Source: Polycyclovorans algicola TG408
GTDB lineage: Bacteria > Pseudomonadota > Gammaproteobacteria > Nevskiales > Nevskiaceae
Length of the DNA: 64,000 bases
Assembly: GCF_000711245.1 (NCBI RefSeq)
Contig: NZ_JOMH01000001.1
Coordinates: 1,358,830 to 1,422,829, forward strand
Reading direction: 5' to 3'
Numbering within the stretch: the first letter of the stretch is position 1; each line of letters starts with the position of its first letter. The notes beneath the pieces are model-generated. The model was not told the DNA's origin. It did not search any database and worked only from the letters and a program-made list of their open reading frames with translations. Of the stretch, positions 39,455-47,679 are shown piece after piece. Made by a program: the position numbers and the translations under genes.

Positions 39455-40108
39455 CTAGCGCAAGGTCCAGCGCACCCCGACTTGCACGTTGCTGCTGACG
39501 ATGTCGACGTCGACGGTGTCGTCGTCACCATTCAAGTCGATGTGGCGATATTCGATGAAGGGCCGCAGCGCACCCGGCAGCGGCAGTTGAAAGCCGATGC
39601 TGGCCTCGACGCCATCGAAATCCTCCAGGCCGAGGTAGGCGACCTCGGCGTACGGCAGGATGACCGCACCCAGCGCCGGGTTGCGCTCGATGCGCAGCGT
39701 GAACGAGCCGCCGTGCTGGGTGTCGTCGGCCGTCGCGCCGGCGCCCGTCTGTTCGGCGTCGAGGCGCACGTACTCGGCCTTGACCGAGGCATTGGCGCCG
39801 CCCTCGCCGATGTCGTTCTGCGCACCGATGCCAATGCGGTAAAGGGTGTAGTCAAAGTCAAAATCGACGCCCTGCGTGTCACCGCTGAGCGGCGCGTGCT
39901 GGACCTCGCCAGAGACAAACCAGCGCCCTTCGACCTGAAGCCGGCCGCGCGCGCCGAATACGGGGCCGTCAGCCGTGGCGCGCGCAGTGCTGGCGTTGTC
40001 CTCAAGTTTGACCCGCGCGTAACCGGCCACCGGCTCCAGCCAAGTGATCTGCGCCGAGGCGGTGCCGGTGAGGGTGATCATGGCAATGAACGTCAGGAGT
40101 TGTTTCAT
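39455..40108 (-). CDS. Predicted outer-membrane beta-barrel protein
   Basis: Exported protein of 217 residues with a signal peptide (1-19, ending TASA). The rest is built of alternating short beta strands with aromatic girdle residues, for example GRWFVSGEVQHAP, TLYRIGIGAQND and FIEYRHIDL, and ends VGVRWTLR, a typical barrel C-terminal strand with a late aromatic residue. About eight strands are likely, as in small OmpA- or OmpX-like barrels. No closer family was recognised and the role is unknown. Confidence 0.6.
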   Translation of the reverse strand: MKQLLTFIAMITLTGTASAQITWLEPVAGYARVKLEDNASTARATADGPVFGARGRLQVEGRWFVSGEVQHAPLSGDTQGVDFDFDYTLYRIGIGAQNDIGEGGANASVKAEYVRLDAEQTGAGATADDTQHGGSFTLRIERNPALGAVILPYAEVAYLGLEDFDGVEASIGFQLPLPGALRPFIEYRHIDLNGDDDTVDVDIVSSNVQVGVRWTLR

Positions 40109-40162
40109 GGTGTCCCCGGGTTCCTTCGATGTTGAAGCGTGAGCGTAGCGGCATTCGGGGCT

Positions 40163-40480
40163 TTAGAAGATCCACGCCACCATCAGCCACACCACGACGA
40201 AAAACGACATGAAGCCGCCGAGCATGTATTGCAGTTCGCCGATCAGTCCGTCACCGGCGGCAATGGCGAAGACCACGAACACCGCGAGGGTGATGAAGAA
40301 GGCAATCACCGCCGCCTGCTTGAGCCCCAGCCCCGGCGCGAAATGGACCTCGACGAAGCTGGCCATCATCGGATAAAGCATCAGCGCGCCGGCCGCCAGA
40401 GCGACGAAGAGCACCAGCAACACCACGCCGATCGTGCGGGCGGCCTTGCGGTCCTTGGCTTCGGCTTCGCCAACCGGCAT
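40163..40480 (-). CDS. Small inner-membrane protein, unknown function
   Basis: A 105-residue protein with three predicted membrane helices (about 17-37, 53-72 and 83-105), ending at the third helix. I do not recognise a family. It starts two bases after the stop of the PH-domain protein gene on the same strand, so the two are probably co-transcribed and may act together at the membrane. Confidence 0.6.
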   Translation of the reverse strand: MPVGEAEAKDRKAARTIGVVLLVLFVALAAGALMLYPMMASFVEVHFAPGLGLKQAAVIAFFITLAVFVVFAIAAGDGLIGELQYMLGGFMSFFVVVWLMVAWIF

Positions 40481-40482
40481 GG

Positions 40483-40860
40483 TCAGCCTCCGGCCTGATG
40501 CGCCTTGACCAGCTCGCGCAGGTCATGCGGACGAGGAATGCCCGACACCTCCATTTCGGGGGCGTCGCCGGCGGTGAAGATCGAAATGCGACCGACGCCA
40601 AACATCCGGTTGAACAGCGACTGATAAACATTCACGGTGCGAATACTGGCCACATTGAGCTCGGTGCGGTCTTTGCTGAGCAGGCCGCGCACCAGCACGA
40701 GGTCGTTGCCGATAAATTCGAGCTTGGTGGCTTTGCACGACAGGTACCAATACAACAGGATGAGGATGCCGACCGCCAGCGGTATCAGCAGCACCGCCAG
40801 AATGAACCCCAGCGGGTTGTTGCGGAACATGGCGGGATGCTCGGCGTATTTCACTTCCAT
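40483..40860 (-). CDS. Bacterial PH (DUF304-like) domain membrane protein
   Basis: Protein of 125 residues: a short head (MEVKYAEHPAMFRNNP), one hydrophobic segment at about 17-37 with the motif WYLSCKATKLEF, and a bacterial PH domain with LVRGLLSKDRTELNVASIRTV and the phospholipid-type strand VGRISIFTAGDAPEMEV. ATG 40860 is supported by AGGA about eight bases upstream; the frame is open further but without similarity. bPH proteins are often membrane stress factors, but no specific role can be assigned. Confidence 0.75.
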   Translation of the reverse strand: MEVKYAEHPAMFRNNPLGFILAVLLIPLAVGILILLYWYLSCKATKLEFIGNDLVLVRGLLSKDRTELNVASIRTVNVYQSLFNRMFGVGRISIFTAGDAPEMEVSGIPRPHDLRELVKAHQAGG

Positions 40861-41037
40861 GCAGGAATCCTCGGGCGTGATGCTGGCAGGCACCGGACGA
40901 TAGCAGGCCGGCAGGGCGTTGCCTCCGGCTGATGTGACGTTTGTCGCGAGCACGCCATCTTCGGGGGCGGAGGGGCGGCATAATCGAGCCCGTAATCCCG
41001 CCCGCAATGCCTGCTGGCCTGACCCCGAGGAGTCAGC

Positions 41038-41064
41038 ATGTCGAACGTCGTCATGCCGCTATGA
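41038..41064 (+). CDS. Eight-codon leader ORF (MSNVVMPL) coupled to the next gene
   Basis: GAGGAG at 41027-41032 lies five bases before an ATG that opens an 8-codon frame ending TGA at 41062-41064. That stop overlaps the ATG of the next gene (41061) as ATGA. The main gene has no good ribosome site of its own, so translation of the leader probably delivers ribosomes to it. The peptide itself may have no function. A lost or gained base near here, joining the two frames, is an alternative. Confidence 0.5.
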   Translation: MSNVVMPL

Positions 41065-42029
41065 GCATCGTGCTGATGACGCCCGTTTGGGCAGGTGACC
41101 AGGGTCACTTCGCCCTGCTGAGGAAGACGCTGGACCGCTCGGGCCTCGCCCGGGTGCCGCACCAGGTCGTGGTCCAGTCCGAGGATGAAGCCGCCTTCCA
41201 GTCATTTGCCGGCGGCCCGGTGACGCTGCAGACCACGGCTGCCGTGTTGCCGCCCCCGCTCGACCAGCGACGCCAGCAGGCGCGGCGTCATATTGAGCGG
41301 CTCGGCATCTGGGCGACGCGCATGGCCGGCAGCCTGTCGCTGCGCACTGGCGGTTTTCCCGACTGGATCCGCTACAGCGGCTGGCAGATTCAGCAGATCA
41401 GCAAACTGGCCGCCGCCGCCGCCAGCACCGCCGACACGGTGGTGGTGATTGACAGCGACGTGGCGGTGTTGCCAAGTGCGAGCGAAGCCGACTTCACCGA
41501 TCCCCAGGGACGCATCGTCTGTTTGTATCTGCAAGCGCCGCCGACACCCATGGGCACCAAGCAGCGGCGCTGGGTCACGCAGGCGCATGCGTTGCTGTGT
41601 CACCCGATGCCCCAGTCGGGGCCACTCGACACCTCGTTCGACACGCCTTTCGTTTTTCACGCGCCGACGGTGCGCTGCTTCCTGCAGCACCTCGAGCGCC
41701 GCTACGGACAGCCCTGGTGGTCCGTGCTTTTGTCACAGCCGGTGCGGCGCTGGTCCGAGTTCGCCAGTTACCGGCTGTTTCTGCGCCATCACGTTGCGGC
41801 GGGTGATGTGTTGTGGCGGCGAACCGATCGGATGATTCAGCCCATCTACGATGCTGCAACCCCGGCAGCGGTGGCTGAAAGATTTGCCGGCCTGATGGCG
41901 GTGCCCGGCACGCATTACACGACCATCCACACCCAGCACGCGGGGCGTCGTCCGTGGAGTGCCGGGGCGTATGCGTCATTGTTATTGGCCATGCTGGAAA
42001 CCGCCATCAGCACCGATCTCGGCAGCTGA
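41061..42029 (+). CDS. DUF6492-like, glycosyltransferase-like protein
   Basis: Soluble protein of 322 residues. It begins MSIVLMTPVWAGDQGHFALL, a nucleotide-sugar type first strand, and carries an acidic VVVIDSDVAVL motif (DxD-like) about a third of the way in, preceded by W..QQISKLAAA. This resembles DUF6492 proteins, thought to be related to glycosyltransferases; the assignment is tentative. No signal peptide or membrane helix is seen. ATG 41061 is chosen because it overlaps the leader ORF stop; ATG 41008 is an alternative that would bypass the leader. Confidence 0.55.
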   Translation: MSIVLMTPVWAGDQGHFALLRKTLDRSGLARVPHQVVVQSEDEAAFQSFAGGPVTLQTTAAVLPPPLDQRRQQARRHIERLGIWATRMAGSLSLRTGGFPDWIRYSGWQIQQISKLAAAAASTADTVVVIDSDVAVLPSASEADFTDPQGRIVCLYLQAPPTPMGTKQRRWVTQAHALLCHPMPQSGPLDTSFDTPFVFHAPTVRCFLQHLERRYGQPWWSVLLSQPVRRWSEFASYRLFLRHHVAAGDVLWRRTDRMIQPIYDAATPAAVAERFAGLMAVPGTHYTTIHTQHAGRRPWSAGAYASLLLAMLETAISTDLGS

Positions 42030-42038
42030 CCGACAGGT

Positions 42039-42893
42039 TCAGGGCGGCGTCCAGCCCTCACGCACCCGCAAAAACCTCGCGAATCGCGGCACGCCATTGT
42101 GGGTGAGACCGTTGTACCGGTAGGTGACCCAGACCCCGATCGCCGGTGGGTCGGCGCGTTGGGCGTCGCTGAAGCCACTGCCGAGGGCAAAGCGCACGCC
42201 GTCCGGCGTTTCAACTTCGAGCGCGCCCATCTGCCCGGTGTATTTGCCTTGGCCGGGGCGATAGCCGATCACCCGCGCCTCGGCGTCGTCATGGGGCTTG
42301 AGTTTGAGCAGCGCGTCGCTGCGACCGGCGCGATAGCGGGCCTCGTCATGGTGCAGCATCAGACCCTCGCCACCGGCCGCGATGACGGCCGCCAGCCGTT
42401 GCTCAAGTTCGGTGTCGTCGGCCAGACGACATTGCGTCACCGGCTGCAGCCAGGGGATGTCCAAGGGATTGAGCAGGTCGCGCATCGCCTTCACGCGTTC
42501 ACCGAAGGGGCCGCCATGCTCTGGCAGGTCGAACACTCTGAAGCGCACCTGCTGCCAATCGTCGGGGTCTGGCTGGGCACGGCGGGCAATGCCGGAGACA
42601 CGATCGAATTCACCGCGCGCGATCCACAGTTCACCGTCCATCGGGGTGTTTGGCCAGCCCGCAGTGAAGGCCGCAGGGGTGACGATACGATGGCCGCCAC
42701 GGCTCCATAATTGCTGACCGTCCCAGTACCCGCGCACGCCATCGAGCTTTTCGCTGATCCAGTATTCGGAGACGGCAACCCCGGGTGCGTAGACCTCGGC
42801 ATTCATCACCGCAGGCGCCTCGGCATGAACGGCGCCGACGCGCAGGGTCGCGGCCAACAGCAGGGTCAGAGACCTTCGTAACATCGGCAGCAC
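42039..42893 (-). CDS. ATP-dependent DNA ligase, predicted periplasmic (LigE type)
   Basis: DNA ligase of 284 residues. The adenylation motif I is EKLDGVRGYW with the nucleophilic lysine; motif III is FRVFDLPEHGG, motif IV GGEGLMLHH and motif V LLKLKPHDDAEARVIG, followed by a compact OB domain. The N terminus MLPMLRRSLTLLLAATLRVGAVHA is a likely signal peptide, as in the minimal LigE group, which is thought to act outside the cytoplasm, possibly with taken-up or extracellular DNA. ATG 42884 (residue 4) is an alternative start. No competence gene lies beside it. Confidence 0.88.
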   Translation of the reverse strand: MLPMLRRSLTLLLAATLRVGAVHAEAPAVMNAEVYAPGVAVSEYWISEKLDGVRGYWDGQQLWSRGGHRIVTPAAFTAGWPNTPMDGELWIARGEFDRVSGIARRAQPDPDDWQQVRFRVFDLPEHGGPFGERVKAMRDLLNPLDIPWLQPVTQCRLADDTELEQRLAAVIAAGGEGLMLHHDEARYRAGRSDALLKLKPHDDAEARVIGYRPGQGKYTGQMGALEVETPDGVRFALGSGFSDAQRADPPAIGVWVTYRYNGLTHNGVPRFARFLRVREGWTPP

Positions 42894-43003
42894 GTCGGTG
42901 CGGGCTTGCGCTGCAGCCTTGCACGTTGGGGTGGGCGGGTAAAGCGCGATGGCGATTCAGCGATTAGCATTCGGCTCTTCAGCCGTCATCCAGCCCCTTG
43001 TCC

Positions 43004-45031
43004 ATGTCGCTACTGCTCTGGCTTGCCGTGTTTTCTGCCATCTGCCTGCCGGGCGCGGTGCTGCTGGCGTGGGCGCAACACCGGGGCTGGCCGCCCTGGA
43101 CCGCGCTGTCGGCGGCGCTGGCCACGATCTGCACGGTGATGTTCACGGTGGAGCACGCGGTGGGTTTCGGCAGTCTGAGGGGGGCGGGTGGACTGCTGCT
43201 GATCGCCAGTGCCGTGCTGGCCGTGATCGGTGCGCGGCAGGGCTGGTTTAATCGCCGATTGCTGCTAACGAGCCTGCCGTTTTTTGCTGCCGTGGCGGTT
43301 GGATTGCTGTGGCGCGGCAGTTACCCCAGTCTGTTTCCCAGCGCAGAGCGCTTGACCGACCTGTACTTCATCGTCAACTACCTCGACGGCGAGCGGCTGC
43401 CGCCGATGGATCACTGGATGCCGCCGTACGCCTTCGATTTTTATTACGCCCTGCAACATTACGGTGCGGCACTCATGGCGCGCCTGTTCGGGCTCAGCCC
43501 TGGCGGGGCCTACAACGTTGCCTTCGTGCTGCTGATGGCACTGACGCCGGCGCTGACCTGGGAGCTGGCGCGCCGCCAAGGCCTGGCGCGCGGCTATGCG
43601 GCCTTGCTGTTGGTGGTGCTGATGGCCGGCGGCACGGGCGCCAGCATCTGGACACGGGTGGTGGCCACCAACACCGAGGCAAAGCCCGACAACGTCAACG
43701 TGTATGACGGCATGGCCGGCTCGGCGCGGTTCATCGGCAACTACGACCAGCGCATCAACACGGCGCTGGGCGAGCGCCTTTTCGGGAAGCCCGATGTCCC
43801 GGGCGCCGAGCGCCCGGAACTGCCGCTGGAAACCTTTGGCTATCAGTACTACATCGGCGACTACCACCCGCCGATTGCCGGCTTCTTCTTGCTCGCACTG
43901 GCCCTGTCGCTGATGTGGGCGGCGCAGTCCGAGGCGCGCACCCCCGGCACGCGGCTGGCACTCGCCGGGCTGGCGGCGGCCACGGTGCCGCTGACCATCG
44001 CCGCACATACCTGGGTGTTTCCGCTGCACGGACTGATGGTGGGTGTCTGGGGCCTGACCCAAGCCGGACACGCGTGGCGCAGCGGTGACCGCGATCTGGC
44101 CGGACGCTGGCTGATGGCGTTGGTTCTCGGTGGGCTGGCCGCGCTGGTCCTCTTGCTGCCGTTTCTCACCGGGTTCACCAGCCGCAGCCTGAGCACGCCG
44201 GTGGCGTGGGTTGGCGCCGGGCAGCGCACACCGCTGCTGTCGTTTGTCGCCCTCATGCTGCCGGTGCTCGTGCTGCTGACCCTGTCGGCGTTCGTGCCCG
44301 CGGCGCTGCGTGGCTTCGTCTGGCCGGTGGCTGGGGTGCTGGTGCTGGCGCTGATCGCATCCGAACTCATCTTCATCGATGACCTGTCGGGTGGCCGCCA
44401 CGAGCGCACCAACACCACCATGAAGTGGTGGGGCTGGATCTGGGTGGCGACGCTGATCGGGGTCGCACCGGCGGTGATGATCAGTCCCCGTCGCTGGGTG
44501 CGTGCAGTTGCCGCGCTGGCGCTGGCCTCGACGCTGTTCTACGTCATCGACATCGTCAAGTTCATCAGCAACACCACGCAGCCCGACCTGATGCAGTTGC
44601 ACGGCGACGGCATTTACCGGCGCGACGCGGGCGGCCCGGCGATCATTGATGCGCTCAAGGTTGCGCCGCGCGGCATCGTGCTGGAGCGGGTCGACAAATA
44701 TGCCTACGACGACGGCAGCGCCTACAGCCTGCTGGCCGGGCAGCCGGTGTTTCTCGGCTGGCCGCTGCACGAAGTGACCTGGCGTGGTCAGTTGCCGGAG
44801 ATCTGGTCGCGACACAACGCCCTGAAAGCGATTTTCGACGGGACGCACGAGGACCCCGTGCCCTACCTGCTGGCCCATGACGTGCGTTACATCGTCTGGA
44901 GCTGGCGCGAGGCCAACCACAAACCTGACGCGCGTGAGGTGCTCGACAAACAGCTGGCGTCGCACTACCAGTGGCGCGAACTGGCGAAATGGGGTGACCG
45001 GCCGCTGGGCCTGTGGACCCTGCGCGAGTGA
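43004..45031 (+). CDS. DUF2298 (YYY-type) polytopic membrane protein, possible GT-C glycosyltransferase
   Basis: Large membrane protein of 675 residues with about 12 predicted helices. The region ADLYFIVNYLDGERLPPMDHWMPPYAFDFYYALQHYG (approx. 115-155) carries the tyrosine-rich signature of DUF2298; the sequence there reads LTDLYFIV then YAFDFYYAL. Acidic residues in the first periplasmic loops are like GT-C enzymes that use lipid-linked sugars. A role as glycosyltransferase is inferred from this and from the GtrA and GtrB-type genes that follow with overlap. TTG 42998 is an alternative start. Function is not proven for the family. Confidence 0.75.
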   Translation: MSLLLWLAVFSAICLPGAVLLAWAQHRGWPPWTALSAALATICTVMFTVEHAVGFGSLRGAGGLLLIASAVLAVIGARQGWFNRRLLLTSLPFFAAVAVGLLWRGSYPSLFPSAERLTDLYFIVNYLDGERLPPMDHWMPPYAFDFYYALQHYGAALMARLFGLSPGGAYNVAFVLLMALTPALTWELARRQGLARGYAALLLVVLMAGGTGASIWTRVVATNTEAKPDNVNVYDGMAGSARFIGNYDQRINTALGERLFGKPDVPGAERPELPLETFGYQYYIGDYHPPIAGFFLLALALSLMWAAQSEARTPGTRLALAGLAAATVPLTIAAHTWVFPLHGLMVGVWGLTQAGHAWRSGDRDLAGRWLMALVLGGLAALVLLLPFLTGFTSRSLSTPVAWVGAGQRTPLLSFVALMLPVLVLLTLSAFVPAALRGFVWPVAGVLVLALIASELIFIDDLSGGRHERTNTTMKWWGWIWVATLIGVAPAVMISPRRWVRAVAALALASTLFYVIDIVKFISNTTQPDLMQLHGDGIYRRDAGGPAIIDALKVAPRGIVLERVDKYAYDDGSAYSLLAGQPVFLGWPLHEVTWRGQLPEIWSRHNALKAIFDGTHEDPVPYLLAHDVRYIVWSWREANHKPDAREVLDKQLASHYQWRELAKWGDRPLGLWTLRE

Positions 45032-45414
45032 GCGCGCTGCGCGGCTTTCTGTCGGTGGGGGTGGCGTCAACGGCATTGCACTACGCGCTGATGACGACAG
45101 CCGTGGAACTGCTGGGCTCGCCAGAGATTCCTGCCGCAGCGGCGGGGTTTCTGGCCGGCGCCGCACTCAACTACGGTCTCAACCGGCGACTCAGCTTCGC
45201 CAGCAAACGGCCCCATCGGCAGGGCCTGCCACGCTTCGCCCTGATGGTGGCGCTCGGCGTGCTGCTCAACAGTGCGTTGCTGGGGCTGGGTCTGCGTCTG
45301 GGTCTGCATTACCTGCCGGCGCAGATGCTCGCCACGGTCGCGGTGATGGGCTTTAACTTTGCGTGCATGAAATACTGGATCTTCACCGTCATCGAACCGG
45401 AGCGCCGTGGCTGA
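45028..45414 (+). CDS. GtrA family membrane protein
   Basis: Four-helix inner-membrane protein of 128 residues of the GtrA/DPMS type, proposed to flip undecaprenyl-phosphate-linked sugar across the membrane. It shows the family pattern LRGFLSVGVASTALHYALM, NYGLNRRLSF and a final NFACMKYWIF. GTG 45028 overlaps the upstream stop as GTGA, giving a normal length; an in-frame start at 45013 lies in the upstream gene. The following gene is GtrB-like, overlapping by 8 bases. Confidence 0.88.
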   Translation: MSALRGFLSVGVASTALHYALMTTAVELLGSPEIPAAAAGFLAGAALNYGLNRRLSFASKRPHRQGLPRFALMVALGVLLNSALLGLGLRLGLHYLPAQMLATVAVMGFNFACMKYWIFTVIEPERRG

Positions 45415-46444
45415 CCCATCGAGCCCGCTGCAGCACCTGAGCATCATCGTCCCGGTCTTCAACGAGAGTGCCGGGCTGCAGGCGTTCTGGTCCCGTGTCG
45501 CCGCCGTGCTCGATGACATGGCAGACACCGTCAGTGCCGACGTGCTGTTCGTCGACGACGGCAGTCGCGATGACAGCCTCACCCTCATCCAGGCCCTGGC
45601 GATCGCGGACGCGCGGGTCGGCTACCTGGCGTTGTCGCGCAACTTTGGCAAAGAAATCGCGATGAGCGCCGGCCTCGATTTTGCCGACGGCGATTGGGTG
45701 GTGCTGATCGACGCCGATCTGCAGGACCCGCCCGAGCTGATGCCGACCCTGCTGGCCAAGGCACGCGAAGGCTTCGACACCGTCTACGCGCGACGCGCCG
45801 AACGGCTGGGCGAAAGCTTCACCAAGCGCGCGACCGCATCGGTGTTTTACCGGCTGATGGGGCGCCTGAGTCGCCGGGTCGAAATCCCGGCCGATACTGG
45901 CGACTACCGACTGATCAGCCGCCGCGCGGTGCTCGCGCTGCGCCAGATCAAGGAGCGCAACCGCTTCATGAAGGGACTGTTCGCGTGGATCGGTTTTCCC
46001 AGTGCGGCGGTCACCTACGTGCGCGACCCGCGCGGCGAGGGCGTCAGCAGCTTTAGTCTTTGGCGGCTGTGGAATTTCGCGCTTGACGGCATCACCAGCT
46101 TTTCGACTGCGCCGCTGAAGCTGGCCACCTATGCGGGGGTGCTGGTGGCACTGCTGGCGTTTGTTTCGGGCGGCTTCATCATCGTCAAGACGTTGATCTT
46201 CGGTGACCCGGTGCCCGGCTTTCCCAGTCTGATGGTGACGTTGCTGTTCTTCAGCGGCCTGCAACTGCTGTTCATCGGCGTGATTGGCGAGTACCTGGCG
46301 CGCTTGTTCGACGAGTCCAAACAGCGGCCGCTGTACCTGTTGAAAGAGCAGAAAGCCGCCGCGATTCGTCAGCCGCAGCCGACGGACGCGTCAACGGTCG
46401 CGCGAGGCCGATCAACGGTGTCGCCTGCCACGCAAGATTTCTGA
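45407..46444 (+). CDS. GtrB-like undecaprenyl-phosphate glycosyltransferase (GT2)
   Basis: Family 2 glycosyltransferase of 345 residues that likely loads a sugar on undecaprenyl phosphate at the inner face of the membrane. The GT-A domain starts SIIVPVFNESAGL, has the VDDGS motif and the acidic IDADLQDPPE (DxD). Two C-terminal membrane helices (approx. 240-300) precede YLARLFDESKQRPLYLLKE, the typical GtrB/DPM1-like tail. GTG 45407 is the start. Its end overlaps a candidate fliC promoter, so the module touches the flagellin gene. Confidence 0.92.
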   Translation: MADPSSPLQHLSIIVPVFNESAGLQAFWSRVAAVLDDMADTVSADVLFVDDGSRDDSLTLIQALAIADARVGYLALSRNFGKEIAMSAGLDFADGDWVVLIDADLQDPPELMPTLLAKAREGFDTVYARRAERLGESFTKRATASVFYRLMGRLSRRVEIPADTGDYRLISRRAVLALRQIKERNRFMKGLFAWIGFPSAAVTYVRDPRGEGVSSFSLWRLWNFALDGITSFSTAPLKLATYAGVLVALLAFVSGGFIIVKTLIFGDPVPGFPSLMVTLLFFSGLQLLFIGVIGEYLARLFDESKQRPLYLLKEQKAAAIRQPQPTDASTVARGRSTVSPATQDF

Positions 46445-46458
46445 TCCGGGGCCGAAAC
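46432..46458 (+). promoter_or_regulatory. Candidate sigma-28 (FliA) promoter of fliC
   Basis: GCAAGATT (46432-46439), 11 bases, then GCCGAAAC (46451-46458) resembles the sigma-28 consensus TAAAGTTT-N11-GCCGATAA with the correct spacing. It lies 75 bases before the fliC start and overlaps the end of the glycosyltransferase gene. A second -10-like GCCGATCA at 46407 lacks a matching -35. FliA control of flagellin is the rule in related bacteria. Confidence 0.45.
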
Positions 46459-46495
46459 AGGGTTTGACCGTCATTCCTTCGACGGCAACCCTTAC

Positions 46496-46516
46496 ACCCC
46501 GGATCGCCGGGGTTTT
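46496..46516 (+). terminator. Hairpin with T run in the fliC leader
   Basis: A 7-base-pair stem (46496-46502 with 46507-46513, ACCCCGG/CCGGGGT) closes loop ATCG and is followed by TTTT. It may terminate the upstream glycosylation operon. If fliC starts from the sigma-28 candidate, the hairpin lies in the fliC leader, 7 bases before its GGAG site, and could affect mRNA stability or translation. Confidence 0.5.
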
Positions 46517-46533
46517 CAACCCGGAGATGGACC

Positions 46534-47670
46534 ATGCAAGTCATCAACACCAACGTCATGTCGCTGAACGCTCAGCGCAATCTGTCGGGCAGCAGCGATG
46601 CGCTCGCCACCTCGTTGCAGCGCCTGTCCTCAGGTCTGCGCATCAACAGTGCCAAGGACGACGCCGCAGGCCTCGCGATTGCCAACCGTTTCACCACGCA
46701 GATTCGCGGCATGGACCAGGCTGGTCGTAACGCCAACGACGCCATCAGCATGACGCAGACTGCCGAAGGCGCGCTGGTCGAAGTCAGCAACAACCTTCAG
46801 CGCATTCGTGAACTGGCGGTGCAGTCCCGCAACGCCACCAACAGCCAGACCGACCGCGACGCGCTGAACGCCGAAGCCACGCAGCTGCTCAGCGAGATCA
46901 ACCGCGTTGCCGAGCAGACCAGCTTCAACGGCGTGAAATTGCTCGACGGCAGCTTTTCCAACCAGAGCTTCCAGATTGGGGCCGACGTCGGCCAGACCAT
47001 TGACGTGACCTCGATTGTCGACGCCACCACCGCCAACCTCGGCAGCTACGGCCGTGCCACGGTGACCTCGGCGGTTTCAACCGGTTTTGCCAACGCGCTG
47101 GCTGCCGGCGACGTGACCATCAATGGCGTCGACCTCGGGGCCATCGATGCGGCAGCTTCGGCGAGCGAACGCTCCGAGCAAATGATGTCGGCGATCAACA
47201 AGACCTCCGGTGAGTCCGGTGTGTATGCGATCAAGGACACCAGCAACACCATCAGCCTGGTCTCGACCACCGATGACATCGTGATCGCGGGTGCCGCCGC
47301 TGCGCTCACCGCCGACACCGGTCTGACCGCTGCGACCACGGCGCGCGCCACCACCACCGGCATCTCGACCGTCGACATCTCCAGTGTCGCCGGTGCCGAC
47401 GCCGCCATGCAGGCGATGGATTCGGCGCTGCAGGTGATCAACTCGACCCGCGCCGATCTGGGCGCGCTGCAGAACCGCTTCAGCTCGGTGGTCAGCACCC
47501 TGCAGACCAGCAGCGAAAACCTGTCGTCGTCCCGCAGTCGCATCATGGACACCGACTTTGCCAAGGAAACGGCCAGCCTGACCCGCGCCCAGATCCTGCA
47601 GCAGGCCGGTACCGCGATGCTCTCGCAAGCCAACTCCGCGCCGCAGGGCGTGCTGTCTCTGCTGCGCTAA
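46534..47670 (+). CDS. fliC: Flagellin FliC
   Basis: Structural protein of the flagellar filament, 378 residues. The conserved N-terminal D0/D1 region begins MQVINTNVMSLNAQRNLSGS and contains RLSSGLRINSAKDDAAGLAIANRF; the C-terminal D1/D0 region ends ILQQAGTAMLSQANSAPQGVLSLL. The central variable part (about 175-280) is short and rich in Ala, Thr, Ser and Asp, with many residues suited to O-glycosylation. GGAG seven bases upstream supports the start. It is the only flagellin in the window, next to a predicted glycosylation module. Confidence 0.98.
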   Translation: MQVINTNVMSLNAQRNLSGSSDALATSLQRLSSGLRINSAKDDAAGLAIANRFTTQIRGMDQAGRNANDAISMTQTAEGALVEVSNNLQRIRELAVQSRNATNSQTDRDALNAEATQLLSEINRVAEQTSFNGVKLLDGSFSNQSFQIGADVGQTIDVTSIVDATTANLGSYGRATVTSAVSTGFANALAAGDVTINGVDLGAIDAAASASERSEQMMSAINKTSGESGVYAIKDTSNTISLVSTTDDIVIAGAAAALTADTGLTAATTARATTTGISTVDISSVAGADAAMQAMDSALQVINSTRADLGALQNRFSSVVSTLQTSSENLSSSRSRIMDTDFAKETASLTRAQILQQAGTAMLSQANSAPQGVLSLLR

Positions 47671-47679
47671 CGGAGACGA

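Noticed and set aside
40941-41060. Upstream in-frame extension of the DUF6492-like gene
   Set aside because: The extension is arginine-rich without similarity, and the strong ribosome site is in another frame.
43265-45166. 633-codon minus-strand frame opposite the DUF2298 gene
   Set aside because: Glutamine-, arginine- and histidine-rich shadow of a membrane protein; no family features.
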